DNA of 64,000 nucleotides, taken from positions 146,541 to 210,540 of the forward strand of contig JAFEDS010000018.1 in the NCBI GenBank assembly GCA_018241505.1. The letters are read 5' to 3'. Shown here piece by piece: positions 27,169-39,490 of this stretch. The notes under the pieces are model-generated. The model was given only the letters and a program-made list of their open reading frames with translations, did not search any database and had not been told where the DNA came from. The number at the start of each line of letters is the position of its first letter. Within the stretch, counting starts at the first letter, position 1. This DNA is from Pseudomonadota bacterium. GTDB lineage: Bacteria > Pseudomonadota > Gammaproteobacteria > Steroidobacterales > Steroidobacteraceae. The translations under genes were made by a program, and so were the position numbers.

Positions 27169-29097
27169 TTATTTGCGAGCTTGTTCCAGGCTTTCCCACC
27201 GGTCGAACTTAGCCAGCAAAAGGGCCTCAATTTGCTCGCTTCTGGCACGATCCTCGCGGATCTGCTGCGGCCCACGACGGTGGTAGTCGGGGGTGCTCAT
27301 CAGGGCGTTGAGCTCGGACTGCTCGCGCTCTAGGGCCTCGATTTCGTCGGGCAGGGCGGCCAGCTCACGTTGGTCTTTGTAGCTGAGCTTGGTCTTGGGT
27401 TTGGAGGCGCTGTCGCCACCACCACTACCGCCGAAGAGTGGATCTCCAGCCCCATCACCCGGTGCGCCGACGCCATCAACCCGCGCGGCGCCGCTGCCAC
27501 TGCCGCCACCGCGGCCCGTGTCACCTGCTGTGCTGGCGCGCTTGGTGCCGCCTCCCTTCGCCGCCCCCGCGCCCGCGGGCGCCCTGCGTTGCCGCAACCA
27601 GTCGCTGTATCCGCCCACGTACTCATGCCACGCGCCGCCGCCTTCGGCCGCCAGCGTCTGCGTCACGACATTGTCCAGGAACCGGCGGTCATGGCTGACC
27701 AGCAGCAACGTCCCCGAGTACTCCTGCAGCTTCTGCTCCAGCAGTTCCAGCGACTCGATGTCGAGGTCATTTGTAGGCTCGTCGAGCACCACGAGGTTTG
27801 CGGGTCGGGCAAACAAGCGTGCCAGCAATAGCCGGTTGCGCTCGCCGCCCGACAACATCTTCACCGGTGATTTGGCCCTCTGCGAGGGAAACAGAAAATC
27901 GGTGAGATAGCTCATGATGTGCTTGCGCTCGGTGCCGATTTCGACCCAGTCGGATCCCGGGCTGATGGTTTCCGCAACGGTCGCCTCCGGATCGAGCTGC
28001 GCGCGAAGTTGGTCGAAATAGGCGATTTGCAAGTTCGTGCCGAGCTTCATCGAGCCGGAATCGGGCTCCAACGTACCCAACAGAATGCTGATGAGTGTCG
28101 ACTTGCCCGCTCCGTTGGGGCCGATCAGGCCGACCCGATCGCCGCGCATCAGCCGCATCGACAAATCATCAATGATCTGGCGGCCGCCGAAGCTCTTGGC
28201 CACGTCTTTGAGCTCAGCGACGAGTTGTCCCGAGCGCTCGCCCGAATCGAGACTGAGCTTCACGTTGCCGAGGCGGTCGAGTCGTTCCGCACGCTCGGCA
28301 CGCAGCCGTTCCAGTCGTTTGACCCGTCCCTCATTCCGTGTCCTGCGCGCCTCCACGCCCTTGCGAATCCAAACCTCTTCCTGCGCCCAGAACTTTTCGA
28401 ACCGGCGCCTTGCAACATCCTCGGCGGCGATTTCCTGTTCCTTGCGGTCCTCGTAGGCCGCGAAATTGCCCGGGTACGAGCGCAGAATTCCCCGGTCCAG
28501 CTCCACAATGCGGGTTGTGATCCGATCCAAAAAGGCCCGGTCGTGAGTGATCACAATCGAAGCCGGCACTTTCAGCAGCAAGTCCTCGAGCCGCTCAATG
28601 CCCTCGATATCCAGATGGTTGGTGGGCTCGTCGAGCAACAAGATGTCCGGTTGCAGCGTGAGTGCGAGCGCGAGCGCTGCGCGCTTGCGTTCTCCGCCTG
28701 AGCTCGTCGCCGGTGCCCGCTCGGCATCGAGGTCGAAGCGCTGCATGAACTCCGTGAGGCGCGCTTCCATTCGCCAACGCTCGCGCTCATCGGCGTGCAT
28801 CTCATGCGCGTCCGGCTCGAGCGCTGCACGCGCCAACAGGCTTTCGCGCAGCGTTGGGCTATCCGGGAGAACAGGTTCCTGCTCGACGAACGTGACTCGC
28901 ATGCTGTCCCGACGCTGGATTTCTCCGTCATCGAGGTGAGCGAGGCCGGCGATTACCCGCAGAAGAGTGGACTTTCCCGTGCCATTACGGCCGATCAAGC
29001 CGACGCGCTCACCCGCGCGTACAGCCAGTTGGGCGCCATCCAGCAGGGGGCGATCGCCGTAAGCGAGGTGTGCATCGAGAAGTGTGATGAGAGACAT
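27169..29097 (-). CDS. uup: ABC-F family ATPase, Uup type
   Basis: A 642-residue soluble twin-ABC protein without membrane domains. First nucleotide site: Walker [13 protein letters not shown], signature SSGGERKR, Walker [12 protein letters not shown]. Second: [31 protein letters not shown]. The C-terminal coiled coil ([15 protein letters not shown]) after a Gly-rich linker is the Uup DNA-binding tail. Uup affects transposon excision and ribosome function. The start is ATG at 29097 ([19 protein letters not shown]); an upstream extension is not conserved. The Gly/Ser-rich linker before the tail is longer than usual. Confidence 0.93.
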   Translation of the reverse strand: MSLITLLDAHLAYGDRPLLDGAQLAVRAGERVGLIGRNGTGKSTLLRVIAGLAHLDDGEIQRRDSMRVTFVEQEPVLPDSPTLRESLLARAALEPDAHEMHADERERWRMEARLTEFMQRFDLDAERAPATSSGGERKRAALALALTLQPDILLLDEPTNHLDIEGIERLEDLLLKVPASIVITHDRAFLDRITTRIVELDRGILRSYPGNFAAYEDRKEQEIAAEDVARRRFEKFWAQEEVWIRKGVEARRTRNEGRVKRLERLRAERAERLDRLGNVKLSLDSGERSGQLVAELKDVAKSFGGRQIIDDLSMRLMRGDRVGLIGPNGAGKSTLISILLGTLEPDSGSMKLGTNLQIAYFDQLRAQLDPEATVAETISPGSDWVEIGTERKHIMSYLTDFLFPSQRAKSPVKMLSGGERNRLLLARLFARPANLVVLDEPTNDLDIESLELLEQKLQEYSGTLLLVSHDRRFLDNVVTQTLAAEGGGAWHEYVGGYSDWLRQRRAPAGAGAAKGGGTKRASTAGDTGRGGGSGSGAARVDGVGAPGDGAGDPLFGGSGGGDSASKPKTKLSYKDQRELAALPDEIEALEREQSELNALMSTPDYHRRGPQQIREDRARSEQIEALLLAKFDRWESLEQARK

Positions 29098-29306
29098 ACT
29101 GCCAATTGCATCCGATTGGACGTGGCATTGCAAAGTCTGTACAGTGCCCGCACCTACCTAGGGCGCGCGGTCAGCGCCTCGTTCAACGGGCCAAGTTGCT
29201 CCCTCCCCAATTGGGCGGAGCCGGTAAATCCAACCCAAATTCCCTCGCAACTGACCGCTGCAACGCAATTGTGTTGCCTGCGAGCTCACTTAGAGGTTTT
29301 TCCTTA

Positions 29307-31001
29307 ATGTCATTTTCCGATCTCGGGCTGAAGCCCGAGCTGTTGCGTGCTGTAGACGAAAAAGGCTACGGCGCTCCTACTCCTATTCAAGCCAAGGCCA
29401 TTCCGGCGGTGCTCGCCGGCAGCGATGTGCTCGCAGGCGCTCAGACGGGCACCGGCAAAACGGCGGCCTTCGTGTTGCCTCTTCTTCAGAAACTCGGTGC
29501 ACCCACCGGCCGCGCGCCGCGGGCGCTGGTTCTGACTCCGACTCGCGAGCTGGCCGCGCAGGTGGCCGACAGCGCCCGAACCTACGGCAAGTATGTCGGC
29601 CTCCGAACTGTTGTTGTGTTTGGCGGTGTCAGCATCAATCCACAGATCGATGCGCTCTATAACGGTTGCGACCTGCTGGTTGCCACGCCGGGGCGATTGC
29701 TCGACCTGGCGGACCAGGGCGAGCTCGACTTGCGTGCCGTCCAGTGCTTCGTGCTCGACGAAGCCGATCGCATGCTCGATATGGGTTTCATTCGCGACAT
29801 CCGGCGCGTCGTGAAGCTCCTGCCGGAGCGGCGTCAGAACCTGTTGTTCTCCGCGACGTATTCGGATGAGATCCGCGAGCTGGCGGGCCGCATCCTTCGC
29901 AACCCGGTTGCCATCGAGGTTTCACCGCGCAACGCCACGGCCGACAAAGTCGACCAACAGGTGTTTCGCGTGTCGAAGGATCACAAGCGGCACTTGCTTG
30001 CGCATTTGATCAATGACGGCAACTGGCACCAGGTGCTGGTGTTCACTCGTACCAAGCACGGCGCCAACCGATTGTCGCAACAGTTGGAGGGGGCTGGCAT
30101 TGCGTCGGCGGCCATCCACGGCAACAAGAGCCAAGGCGCGCGGGTGCGGGCGCTGGCCGATTTCAAGGCCAACAAGATCGTGGCGCTGGTCGCCACGGAA
30201 GTAGCGGCGCGCGGCCTCGATATCAAGGAGCTGCCGCATGTTGTGAATTACGAGTTGCCCAACGTGCCTGAAGATTACGTGCACCGAATTGGCCGCACGG
30301 CACGTGCCGGCGAGTCGGGACACGCTGTCTCGCTGGTGTCACCGGATGAGGGACCGCTGCTCAAGGATATCGAGCGGATGCTGCGGCGAGTGTTGCCTGT
30401 TTCGGCGTTGCCGCAGTTTGAGATTGCTGCCGCGCCTGTTGCTAACTCGGGGGCTCGCCAAGGCGAGTCGGGCGAACGCGGGCGATCGGAGCAGCGCCGC
30501 GGTGGGCGCGACGGCGGTGGACGTGACGGCGGTGGACGTGACGGCGGTGGACGTGACGGCGGTGGACGTGACGGCAGTGGGCGCGACAGCGGTGGACGAC
30601 AGGGCGGTGGTCGACACCATGGGCGCGGTGGGGCCGGTGGCTTCGGCAGCGGTTCGCGCAACGCCGGCGGTGGATTTGACCGCGGCTCGCGCAGTGGTGG
30701 CGGTGGATTTGACGGCGGTTCGCGCAATGGCGGCGGTAGCCATCGCGGTGACGCCGGTCGGCACCACGGCGACGACCGTCGCCACGAGTCACCTGGTGGG
30801 GACCCTAACCAGGGCGGACACGGCGAGCACGCCTCTCACCGCGGTGATGCGGGAACGCGCGCCCGATCTGACCATCACCAACGCCCTCAACATCCAGGCG
30901 GCCATGGCCGCCCCGGCCAACACCAGCGTCGATTCGGCAATGGCGGTGGCGGCGGCCAGCGAAACCGCGCGAGCGGAGGCCGTTCAGGCGGACGACGGTA
31001 G
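29307..31001 (+). CDS. rhlE: DEAD-box RNA helicase RhlE with glycine/arginine-rich tail
   Basis: A 564-residue ATP-dependent RNA helicase. The Q motif ([14 protein letters not shown]), Walker [13 protein letters not shown] in [12 protein letters not shown] in LLFSATYS and the [10 protein letters not shown] motif VI are all present within the first ~380 residues. After residue 390 the protein becomes a long low-complexity region of GRDGG, RQGG, GSRN and DRG units, rich in RGG-like patterns that bind RNA and favour condensates. The ATG at 29307 follows AGAGG; an upstream in-frame extension is not family-like. It is divergent from uup. Confidence 0.95.
   Translation: MSFSDLGLKPELLRAVDEKGYGAPTPIQAKAIPAVLAGSDVLAGAQTGTGKTAAFVLPLLQKLGAPTGRAPRALVLTPTRELAAQVADSARTYGKYVGLRTVVVFGGVSINPQIDALYNGCDLLVATPGRLLDLADQGELDLRAVQCFVLDEADRMLDMGFIRDIRRVVKLLPERRQNLLFSATYSDEIRELAGRILRNPVAIEVSPRNATADKVDQQVFRVSKDHKRHLLAHLINDGNWHQVLVFTRTKHGANRLSQQLEGAGIASAAIHGNKSQGARVRALADFKANKIVALVATEVAARGLDIKELPHVVNYELPNVPEDYVHRIGRTARAGESGHAVSLVSPDEGPLLKDIERMLRRVLPVSALPQFEIAAAPVANSGARQGESGERGRSEQRRGGRDGGGRDGGGRDGGGRDGGGRDGSGRDSGGRQGGGRHHGRGGAGGFGSGSRNAGGGFDRGSRSGGGGFDGGSRNGGGSHRGDAGRHHGDDRRHESPGGDPNQGGHGEHASHRGDAGTRARSDHHQRPQHPGGHGRPGQHQRRFGNGGGGGQRNRASGGRSGGRR
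30496..30615 (+). repeat. 15-bp tandem repeat encoding GGGRD units in rhlE
   Basis: The unit ACGGCGGTGGACGTG is repeated exactly four times at 30511-30570, with degenerate copies before and after (to 30615). It stays in frame, so copy-number changes would alter tail length without breaking the gene. Confidence 0.9.
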
Positions 31002-31104
31002 AACTTAGGCTGGCTCGCGGCCCCGACGAGGGGTCGCGATGCCTATCGCTTGAATGCGGTCACACGATGTCGCGCACCCGCCATTCGGGTGTAAGCTACC
31101 TACC

Positions 31105-31473
31105 GTGAGACATCTTCCGCGCGCCAAAGGCCGTTCATCGAGAGCAGTAGCGATCGCGCTGCTGGCTCTGCAGTTGGTGCTCGGGCTCCAGTTGCAGGTC
31201 GCTCAGGCGGTGGCTTCGCCTTCGCAGACGTCTCACGTGACCTCTCACCCCATGTCCGCGCACGCATCTGGCCAGCCAGACTGCCCTCAGCACTCAACAC
31301 CTCACGACTGTTGTCACGCTAGCGCGTGCCAATGTCACTGTGTCTATACGCCCGCTGTGATCGCGCTACCGGCGCTTGCTAGCATCGCATCGTCAGCCGC
31401 CGTTCCTTCTCTCGCTGCTACGCAATTTGTGGCGCCCCGCATCGACGAGTTCCTTCGACCTCCCATTGCCTGA
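31105..31473 (+). CDS. copL: CopL-like small metal-binding protein ahead of the copper operon
   Basis: From the GTG at 31105 the frame gives 122 residues: a basic start, an N-terminal hydrophobic segment (VAIALLALQLVLGLQLQVAQA) and a central His/Cys cluster (HDCCHASACQCHC, plus HSTPHD). This matches CopL, the small protein upstream of copAB in Xanthomonas copper loci that is needed for copper-induced expression. Family assignment rests on the cluster and position. An ATG further upstream (31054) gives an extension of low likelihood. Confidence 0.7.
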   Translation: MRHLPRAKGRSSRAVAIALLALQLVLGLQLQVAQAVASPSQTSHVTSHPMSAHASGQPDCPQHSTPHDCCHASACQCHCVYTPAVIALPALASIASSAAVPSLAATQFVAPRIDEFLRPPIA

Positions 31474-31574
31474 TCCGGCTTCAATAGCGGATCAATTTAC
31501 GTTTGGTGTGTCATCGGTCTGTATGGCCGAACGATTGCGCTCGTCTTGACGACGCGCAATGCGGAGGTTTTTCG

Positions 31575-33347
31575 ATGTTTCGATCTCGGTTCGAGTCGCG
31601 AAGGCGATTCGTGCAAGGACTTGCGGGCGGCGCGCTCGTACTGGCAAGTGGGCGTCATCTAGCATGGGGCACTACAACGTCAACCGGCACCGGTTCAAAT
31701 GCCGGTCCGGGGGCCGGCTCTGGAGAGCCTGAGCTCTCGGGCACCGACTTCCATCTCGAAGTTGGCGCAACTGAAGTCAATTTCACCGGCGCATCCCGTC
31801 GCGCTACTGTGGTGAATGGTCGGCTGCCCGCGCCCCTGTTGCGTTGGCGCCAGGGCGACACAGTCACCATTCGAGTGACCAACCGGTTGCCCGCACCGAC
31901 CTCGATTCACTGGCACGGCATGATCCTGCCGGCCGACATGGATGGTGTCCCCGGAATTAGCTTCCCTGGAATCCATCCTGGCGGGACCTACGAGTATCGG
32001 TTTCCTGTCACTCAGGCCGGCACCTACTGGTACCACAGTCACTCGCGATTTCAGGAACAAATTGGGCTCTATGGCCCGATAGTCATCGAGCCGCGCGCCG
32101 GCGAGCGTCACCATGCCGATCGCGACCACGTGTTGTTGTTGTCGGACTGGACAGATATCGACCCTGAACGCATCTACCGTCTGCTCAAGGTCCAAAGTGA
32201 TTACTTCAACTACCGGCGCCGTACGGTCGGTGACTTTATAGAGGACGCTCGAAAAAACGGGCTGTCAGCAACGGTGTCTGATCGCCGTATGTGGGGCCAG
32301 ATGCGGATGAACGCATCCGATCTGTTGGACGTGTCCGGCAACACATATACGTACCTGATGAACGGCGTGACACCGGCGGGGAATTGGACGGGCTTATTCC
32401 GCCGAGGCGAGAAGGTGCGTTTGAGGATAATCAACGGATCGTCGATGACCTTCTTCGATATACGCATACCCGGCCTATCGATGACCGTCGTCGCTGCAGA
32501 TGGGCAGGATGTTGAACCGATGACCGTTGATGAATTTCGCATCGGCGCTGCCGAAGTGTACGACGTCATCGTTGAGCCGAAAGACGACCGCGCGTACACG
32601 ATCTTCGCACAATCGATGGATCGCACTGGGTACGCGCGAGGCACGTTGGCGCCAGCGGCAGGGATGGAGGCCGAGGTTCCGCCGTTGGATCCACCTGATG
32701 TGTTGAGCATGTCGGACATGGGCATGAACATGGAGTCAATGCACCACGGCGGGTCCGCGGACCACGACATGAGCCAAATGGACATGGCTGGCCATGACAT
32801 GTCCCAAATGAACATGCCCATGCCCTCATCGGGACGCTCACCGACGTTTGGCCCCAATGTCGACATGGTTGCTGACCAACCAAGAACTAGCCTCTACGAT
32901 CCCGGTGTCGGCCTGCGCGGCAACGGACGTCGAGTTCTAACCTATGCTGACCTACACACAATCGATGGCCCAATTGACTCGCGGGAGCCATCGCGAGAGA
33001 TACGCCTTCACCTGACGGGCCACATGCAACGCTACATATGGTCCTTCGACGGCCAAAAGTTCTCCGAAGCGCAACCACTTCGGTTCAACTACGGCGAGCG
33101 GCTGCGTGTTGTGCTCATCAACGACAGTATGATGAATCACCCCATCCATCTACACGGAATGTGGAGCGAAGTGGAGTCGCCAGACGGCAAGTTCCTCGTC
33201 CGCAAGCACACGGTTGTCGTGCAGCCCGGGCAGCAATTGAGTTACCGAGTAACTGCCAACGCGCCAGGGAGATGGGCGTTTCACTGCCACTTGCTGTACC
33301 ACATGGAAGCGGGAATGTTTCGGGAAGTCGCCGTGGTGCAGGAATGA
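31575..33347 (+). CDS. copA: Copper resistance multicopper oxidase CopA
   Basis: A 590-residue periplasmic copper oxidase that converts Cu(I) to Cu(II). A Tat signal is present (SRRRFVQGLAGGALVLASG). Copper ligands: SIHWHGMI, YWYHSHSRFQ, HPIHLHGMW and the type 1 site HCHLLYHMEAGM. A Met-rich, His-containing insert at about residues 375-420 (MSDMGMNMESM, HDMSQM repeats) is the CopA copper-storage segment. The ATG at 31575 is chosen because it directly precedes the Tat motif. Its stop overlaps the copB start by four bases. Confidence 0.96.
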   Translation: MFRSRFESRRRFVQGLAGGALVLASGRHLAWGTTTSTGTGSNAGPGAGSGEPELSGTDFHLEVGATEVNFTGASRRATVVNGRLPAPLLRWRQGDTVTIRVTNRLPAPTSIHWHGMILPADMDGVPGISFPGIHPGGTYEYRFPVTQAGTYWYHSHSRFQEQIGLYGPIVIEPRAGERHHADRDHVLLLSDWTDIDPERIYRLLKVQSDYFNYRRRTVGDFIEDARKNGLSATVSDRRMWGQMRMNASDLLDVSGNTYTYLMNGVTPAGNWTGLFRRGEKVRLRIINGSSMTFFDIRIPGLSMTVVAADGQDVEPMTVDEFRIGAAEVYDVIVEPKDDRAYTIFAQSMDRTGYARGTLAPAAGMEAEVPPLDPPDVLSMSDMGMNMESMHHGGSADHDMSQMDMAGHDMSQMNMPMPSSGRSPTFGPNVDMVADQPRTSLYDPGVGLRGNGRRVLTYADLHTIDGPIDSREPSREIRLHLTGHMQRYIWSFDGQKFSEAQPLRFNYGERLRVVLINDSMMNHPIHLHGMWSEVESPDGKFLVRKHTVVVQPGQQLSYRVTANAPGRWAFHCHLLYHMEAGMFREVAVVQE

Positions 33348-34102
33348 AGATCACGCCCATATTCTTCGCGACGCTCGTACTAATTGCGTCAAATGTGCAC
33401 GCGCAAACCGAGCACGATATGTCCTACCGCCAGATGGCTGAAATTATGCAAATGGACGACACGAAGCGCTTCGCCAAAGTCATGCTCGACCAACTCGAAT
33501 GGCGGAGCGGTGACACCGGGGAAGGTCGCGCCGCGTGGGATGCGCAAGGCTACTACGGTGGCGACAACGATAAGCTGTGGATCAAGACTGAAGGCAAGTA
33601 CACGTCTGCTCGCCAGGCCGGAGTCCATGACGCGACGGCCGAAATCCTTTGGGATCATGTGATTTCGAACTGGTGGAACGCCCAGGGAGGCGTTCGTCAG
33701 GACTTCGGCGTGGGAGAGTCCCGCACCTGGGCAGCCGTCGGGATACAAGGTCTTGCACCCCAATGGTTTCAGACGGAAGCAACCGTCTACGCAAGCGATG
33801 AGGGCCGTACAGCCGCCCGACTGAAGGCGCAGTATGATTTGTTACTGACCCAGCGCCTCGCGCTTCAGCCGTTCGCGGAAGCGAATTTATACGGGCGATC
33901 GGATCCCGCGCATCAAATCGGCTCGGGACTTTCGGATATGGAGGTCAGCGTCCGGTTGCGATATGAATTGCGCCGCGAGTTTGCGCCTTATGTGGGGGTG
34001 GTATGGCTGAGGCGGTTCGGTGGTACTGCCGATCTGGTGCGATCAGCCGGAGGGGAGGCGAGCGATTTGGAACTGACGGCCGGGTTGCGCGTCTGGTTTT
34101 AG
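33344..34102 (+). CDS. copB: Copper resistance outer-membrane protein CopB
   Basis: A 252-residue protein with signal peptide (MKITPIFFATLVLIASNVHAQ), short Met-rich stretch (HDMSYRQMAEIMQM), then a barrel-type domain (LDQLEWRSGDTGEGRAAWDAQGY is only partly quoted here as LDQLEW) ending in VWF. The N-terminal Met/His-rich region typical of CopB is short in this copy. Coupled by an ATGA overlap to copA. It is placed in the outer membrane and thought to bind or export copper. Confidence 0.92.
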   Translation: MKITPIFFATLVLIASNVHAQTEHDMSYRQMAEIMQMDDTKRFAKVMLDQLEWRSGDTGEGRAAWDAQGYYGGDNDKLWIKTEGKYTSARQAGVHDATAEILWDHVISNWWNAQGGVRQDFGVGESRTWAAVGIQGLAPQWFQTEATVYASDEGRTAARLKAQYDLLLTQRLALQPFAEANLYGRSDPAHQIGSGLSDMEVSVRLRYELRREFAPYVGVVWLRRFGGTADLVRSAGGEASDLELTAGLRVWF

Positions 34103-34119
34103 TGGTCACAGGAGTTGTT

Positions 34120-34506
34120 ATGAAATCCGCTCGAGTTGCTTGTGCGTTGATATTGGTTGGCTGCAGCGCGCTCGCGTTTGCGCATGCCAAATTGGTGAAA
34201 TCGAACCCTGCCGAGGGCAGCACCCTCCAGGCGGCTCCCACAAAATTTGTGCTCACATTTGGCGAGCCGGCGAAACTGACGACGCTGACGTTGCAGAAGG
34301 ACGCCGAGCCAGCGAAAAAGATTGGACCGCTGCCGACGGACGCCTCGGCTGAGATCTCCGTTCCCGCACCCAAGCTTGAACCAGGAAAATACGTCCTCGC
34401 CTGGCGAGTGGTTGGCGACGATGGACACGTGCTGCCGGGCAAGTTGACTTTTACCGTTGGCCCAACGGCGGCAACAACATCTGCGCCCGGCTCGATCAGT
34501 AAATGA
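34120..34506 (+). CDS. copC: Periplasmic copper-binding protein CopC
   Basis: A 128-residue protein with signal peptide and the N-terminal copper ligand His after cleavage (AFAHAKLVKSNPAEGS). The Ig-like CopC fold ends with DDGHVLPGKLTFTV, whose Asp and His complete the copper site. GGAG precedes the ATG at 34120. It overlaps copD by four bases. Confidence 0.93.
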   Translation: MKSARVACALILVGCSALAFAHAKLVKSNPAEGSTLQAAPTKFVLTFGEPAKLTTLTLQKDAEPAKKIGPLPTDASAEISVPAPKLEPGKYVLAWRVVGDDGHVLPGKLTFTVGPTAATTSAPGSISK

Positions 34507-35432
34507 TGATCGACAGCCCGGATGCGCTGTCGGCCGCATTCCGCGCTGTCAGCTTCGTGATGCTATTGAACGCAGCGGGAATTCCAATATTCCTCGCGGC
34601 TTTCGGACGCCTCGTACCCAACAGCCTGCCGGACATAGCGAAGCTGGGATGGCGGCTGACGATCGGCGCGTTAGTGTTTGTCACAGCACATCAAACGCTC
34701 GAGGCAGCGCGGATGGCAGGGGAGATGAGTGGTCTGGCCGACCCGGCGATGCAAAAGATGGCCTTGATGTCACCCGGCGGCGCCGCGTTCGCGTTCCGCA
34801 TCATAGGGCTGGTGCTCCTGGCGGTGGGGTTGCGCCGTGCCGCGGTATTGTCGTTGGCCACCGCATCGCCCGCCCCTGCACCAGAGTCGGCACCCCGCGC
34901 ATCGGCAACCGGCACGCCATCGTCATTGCCCCTGCTCGGCACTCTGCTAACCATCACATCCTTCACCCTGGTAGGCCACACCGCCACCACCCTCCACAGA
35001 GCAGCGGCAGCGGCCCTGCTCATCCTCCATCTGTCAGTCGTTGCCTTCTGGCTGGGCTCCCTCTGGCCTCTCTACATGACAGCCGCAAAAGAGCAACCGC
35101 CCGTCAGCGCAAAGGTGATCGACAGATTCTCGTTGGCCGCGGCCTGGGTGGTCCCGACGATCCTGTTGGCCGGTGCGGGTCTGATGGCGCTCCTGCTGCC
35201 GAGCCTCGCAGCCTTGCGACAACCGTACGGTCAACTGCTGCTCGCCAAAATAACCGGTTTCGCGGTGTTGATGGCCATGGCGGCGCTCAACAAGTGGCGG
35301 TTCGGGCCCGCCTGTGCCAAAGGCGACACCGCCGCATTCAAGCGAACGGTGGTCGTTGAATACGTGTTGATATGTATGGTGCTGGCGATTACCGCGGCAA
35401 TGACTATGTTCTACTCGCCGGAGCCGGCATAG
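34503..35432 (+). CDS. copD: Inner-membrane copper protein CopD
   Basis: A 309-residue polytopic membrane protein with about eight helices. The CopD domain is in the C-terminal half (HTATTLHRAAAAALLILHL then AFWLGSLWPLY). It is thought to work with CopC in copper uptake to the cytoplasm. It is the last gene of copL-A-B-C-D. Its 3' end overlaps the convergent metallopeptidase-like gene by 29 bases. Confidence 0.9.
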   Translation: MMIDSPDALSAAFRAVSFVMLLNAAGIPIFLAAFGRLVPNSLPDIAKLGWRLTIGALVFVTAHQTLEAARMAGEMSGLADPAMQKMALMSPGGAAFAFRIIGLVLLAVGLRRAAVLSLATASPAPAPESAPRASATGTPSSLPLLGTLLTITSFTLVGHTATTLHRAAAAALLILHLSVVAFWLGSLWPLYMTAAKEQPPVSAKVIDRFSLAAAWVVPTILLAGAGLMALLLPSLAALRQPYGQLLLAKITGFAVLMAMAALNKWRFGPACAKGDTAAFKRTVVVEYVLICMVLAITAAMTMFYSPEPA

Positions 35433-36474
35433 TCCCAGCCGCCGCAGCCGGATTCACCGCCGCTGATTGATCCGCCGCGTCGGCCTGATCCCCCGTGCGC
35501 GCCTGATCCCCCGCGGCCGCCCGATCTCCTGCGGCCGCCGGATCCCCTGCGGCCGCGTGATCCACCGCGGCCGCGTGACCCGCCGCCTCAGGGGCCGCCA
35601 GTCCAGCCCTGGTGGCTCCGCTCCCCCGAGGGTGCATGATCGCCCGCCGCACATCCGCCAGCGGCGCATCATCCCGCAACGTCACGCTACCGCCCTCCCA
35701 CACAACTCCCAGCTTAGCCCACAGATCGTGCAAATCGGGCGTGACAGGTTTGTCCTTCATCTGCGCGTACAGCTCTTCGAACACCTTCGTCCCCGTGGCG
35801 GCATCCGCGGTCGCGAACACCTTCGTGATCGGCCAGTCAGCCGACAACCCGCCGCTCGTTGCGGCAACGGCGCGCATCGCGTCCTGCAATCCCTTCCGGT
35901 TGCCGGTCCGCCGGTGAATCTCCACATCGGCGAGAAAGCAGAACATGGCACCGCCCCAGTAGGTGCGTGCCCAGGTGTGAGTGTGATCGAGCCCCGCATC
36001 CCCCGGCTGCGGCATGCCGCGCGGCATCTGCTTCATCTGTTCCGAGAACACATCCTCCTGAGTCCGGTTACCCGCTTGCTCGCGCGCGATACCCTCGACG
36101 TACACGGCCAGGCCTTCCGAAAACCAACTCTGATTTTCACCGACATCCGGTAGCGCGAGGTGGGCCATCTCGTGTACCAACACCCAGTCGTCCTTGAGCT
36201 GCGCGGACGAGACATCGCGGCCGACCCGCAAACGAATGAATCCCGCCCAGGTCGTACCGCCGCCTACGCCGCTCCCAGCTTCCGTAATCACCTGTATGCG
36301 CAGCGATGAAGTTGGAAAACGCCCGTAGTAGGCCGCCACGATGCCTTCCGAGCGTTTGATCCACTGCAGCACCGGTTCCGTACCGCCGCGCAGATTGTTG
36401 TCGCGAAAATCAACCTGCACAGTGACCCCATCCAGGCTCAGCATTCCCAATCCAGCCAGCAGGAAACCCTTCAC
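35404..36474 (-). CDS. HExxH metallopeptidase-like (peptidase MA/M61-like fold) protein with repeat tail
   Basis: From the GTG at 36474 (GGGAGA upstream) the frame gives 356 residues with a short N-terminal hydrophobic stretch (KGFLLAGLGMLSLDG). The zinc motif HEMAH is followed about 20 residues later by Glu in WFSEGLAVYVEG, a gluzincin pattern. The C-terminal ~65 residues are Ala/Gly/Asp repeats (AAAGDPAAAGDRAAAGDQ), encoded by near-identical GC-rich triplets, and overlap the end of copD. It is 16 bases downstream of the cbbR stop, on the same strand, so the two may share a transcript. Substrate unknown. Confidence 0.75.
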   Translation of the reverse strand: MKGFLLAGLGMLSLDGVTVQVDFRDNNLRGGTEPVLQWIKRSEGIVAAYYGRFPTSSLRIQVITEAGSGVGGGTTWAGFIRLRVGRDVSSAQLKDDWVLVHEMAHLALPDVGENQSWFSEGLAVYVEGIAREQAGNRTQEDVFSEQMKQMPRGMPQPGDAGLDHTHTWARTYWGGAMFCFLADVEIHRRTGNRKGLQDAMRAVAATSGGLSADWPITKVFATADAATGTKVFEELYAQMKDKPVTPDLHDLWAKLGVVWEGGSVTLRDDAPLADVRRAIMHPRGSGATRAGLAAPEAAGHAAAVDHAAAGDPAAAGDRAAAGDQARTGDQADAADQSAAVNPAAAAGTMPAPASRT

Positions 36475-36490
36475 TGCATTCTCCCAGACG

Positions 36491-39046
<2,556 letters not shown>

Positions 39047-39064
39047 TCACCGGAGAAAAGTAAC

Positions 39065-39481
39065 ATGAGACTCACACAAGGCGCCTTTTCCTTCCTGCCC
39101 GATCTGACCGATGCGCAGATCAGCAGTCAGATCGAGTATTGCCTGCAGAACGGCTGGGCCGTCTCCATCGAGTACACCGACGATCCGCACCCACGCAACA
39201 CCTACTGGGAGATGTTCGGCAACCCCATGTTCGACATCCGGGATGCCGCGGGCATCATGGGCGAGCTGCAGTCGTGCCGGAAGACCTTTCCGGAGCACTA
39301 CATCAAGGTCAACGCGTTCGACTCATCGCACGGACGCGAGTCCCTGCGGTTGTCATTCATTGTGAGCCGCCCCAGCAAGGAACCGGGATTCTCGCTGGAA
39401 CGCCGTGAAGCGGGCGGACGCAAGCTCCAGTACACAACGAAGTCATATGCAGTCGATCGCCCGGAAGGCGAGCGATATTGA
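39065..39481 (+). CDS. cbbS: RuBisCO small subunit
   Basis: A 138-residue small subunit with MRLTQGAFSFLPDLTD at the start and the core YCLQNGWAVSIEYTD and NTYWEMFGNPMFD. The C-terminal extension (from EPGFSLERREAGGR) forms the beta-hairpin that lines the solvent channel only in red-type enzymes, in agreement with CbbL. It lies 18 bases after cbbL. Confidence 0.96.
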   Translation: MRLTQGAFSFLPDLTDAQISSQIEYCLQNGWAVSIEYTDDPHPRNTYWEMFGNPMFDIRDAAGIMGELQSCRKTFPEHYIKVNAFDSSHGRESLRLSFIVSRPSKEPGFSLERREAGGRKLQYTTKSYAVDRPEGERY

Positions 39482-39490
39482 TGGGCCGCC

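Noticed and set aside
30496-30615. Regular repeats resembling a CRISPR array
   Set aside because: Units are 15 bp without spacers, in frame with rhlE and encode GGGRD residues.
31076-31090. ACCCG-CCATT-CGGGT inverted repeat before copL as a copper operator
   Set aside because: Only 5-bp arms and no convincing CueR or CopR consensus nearby; kept as a weak hint only.
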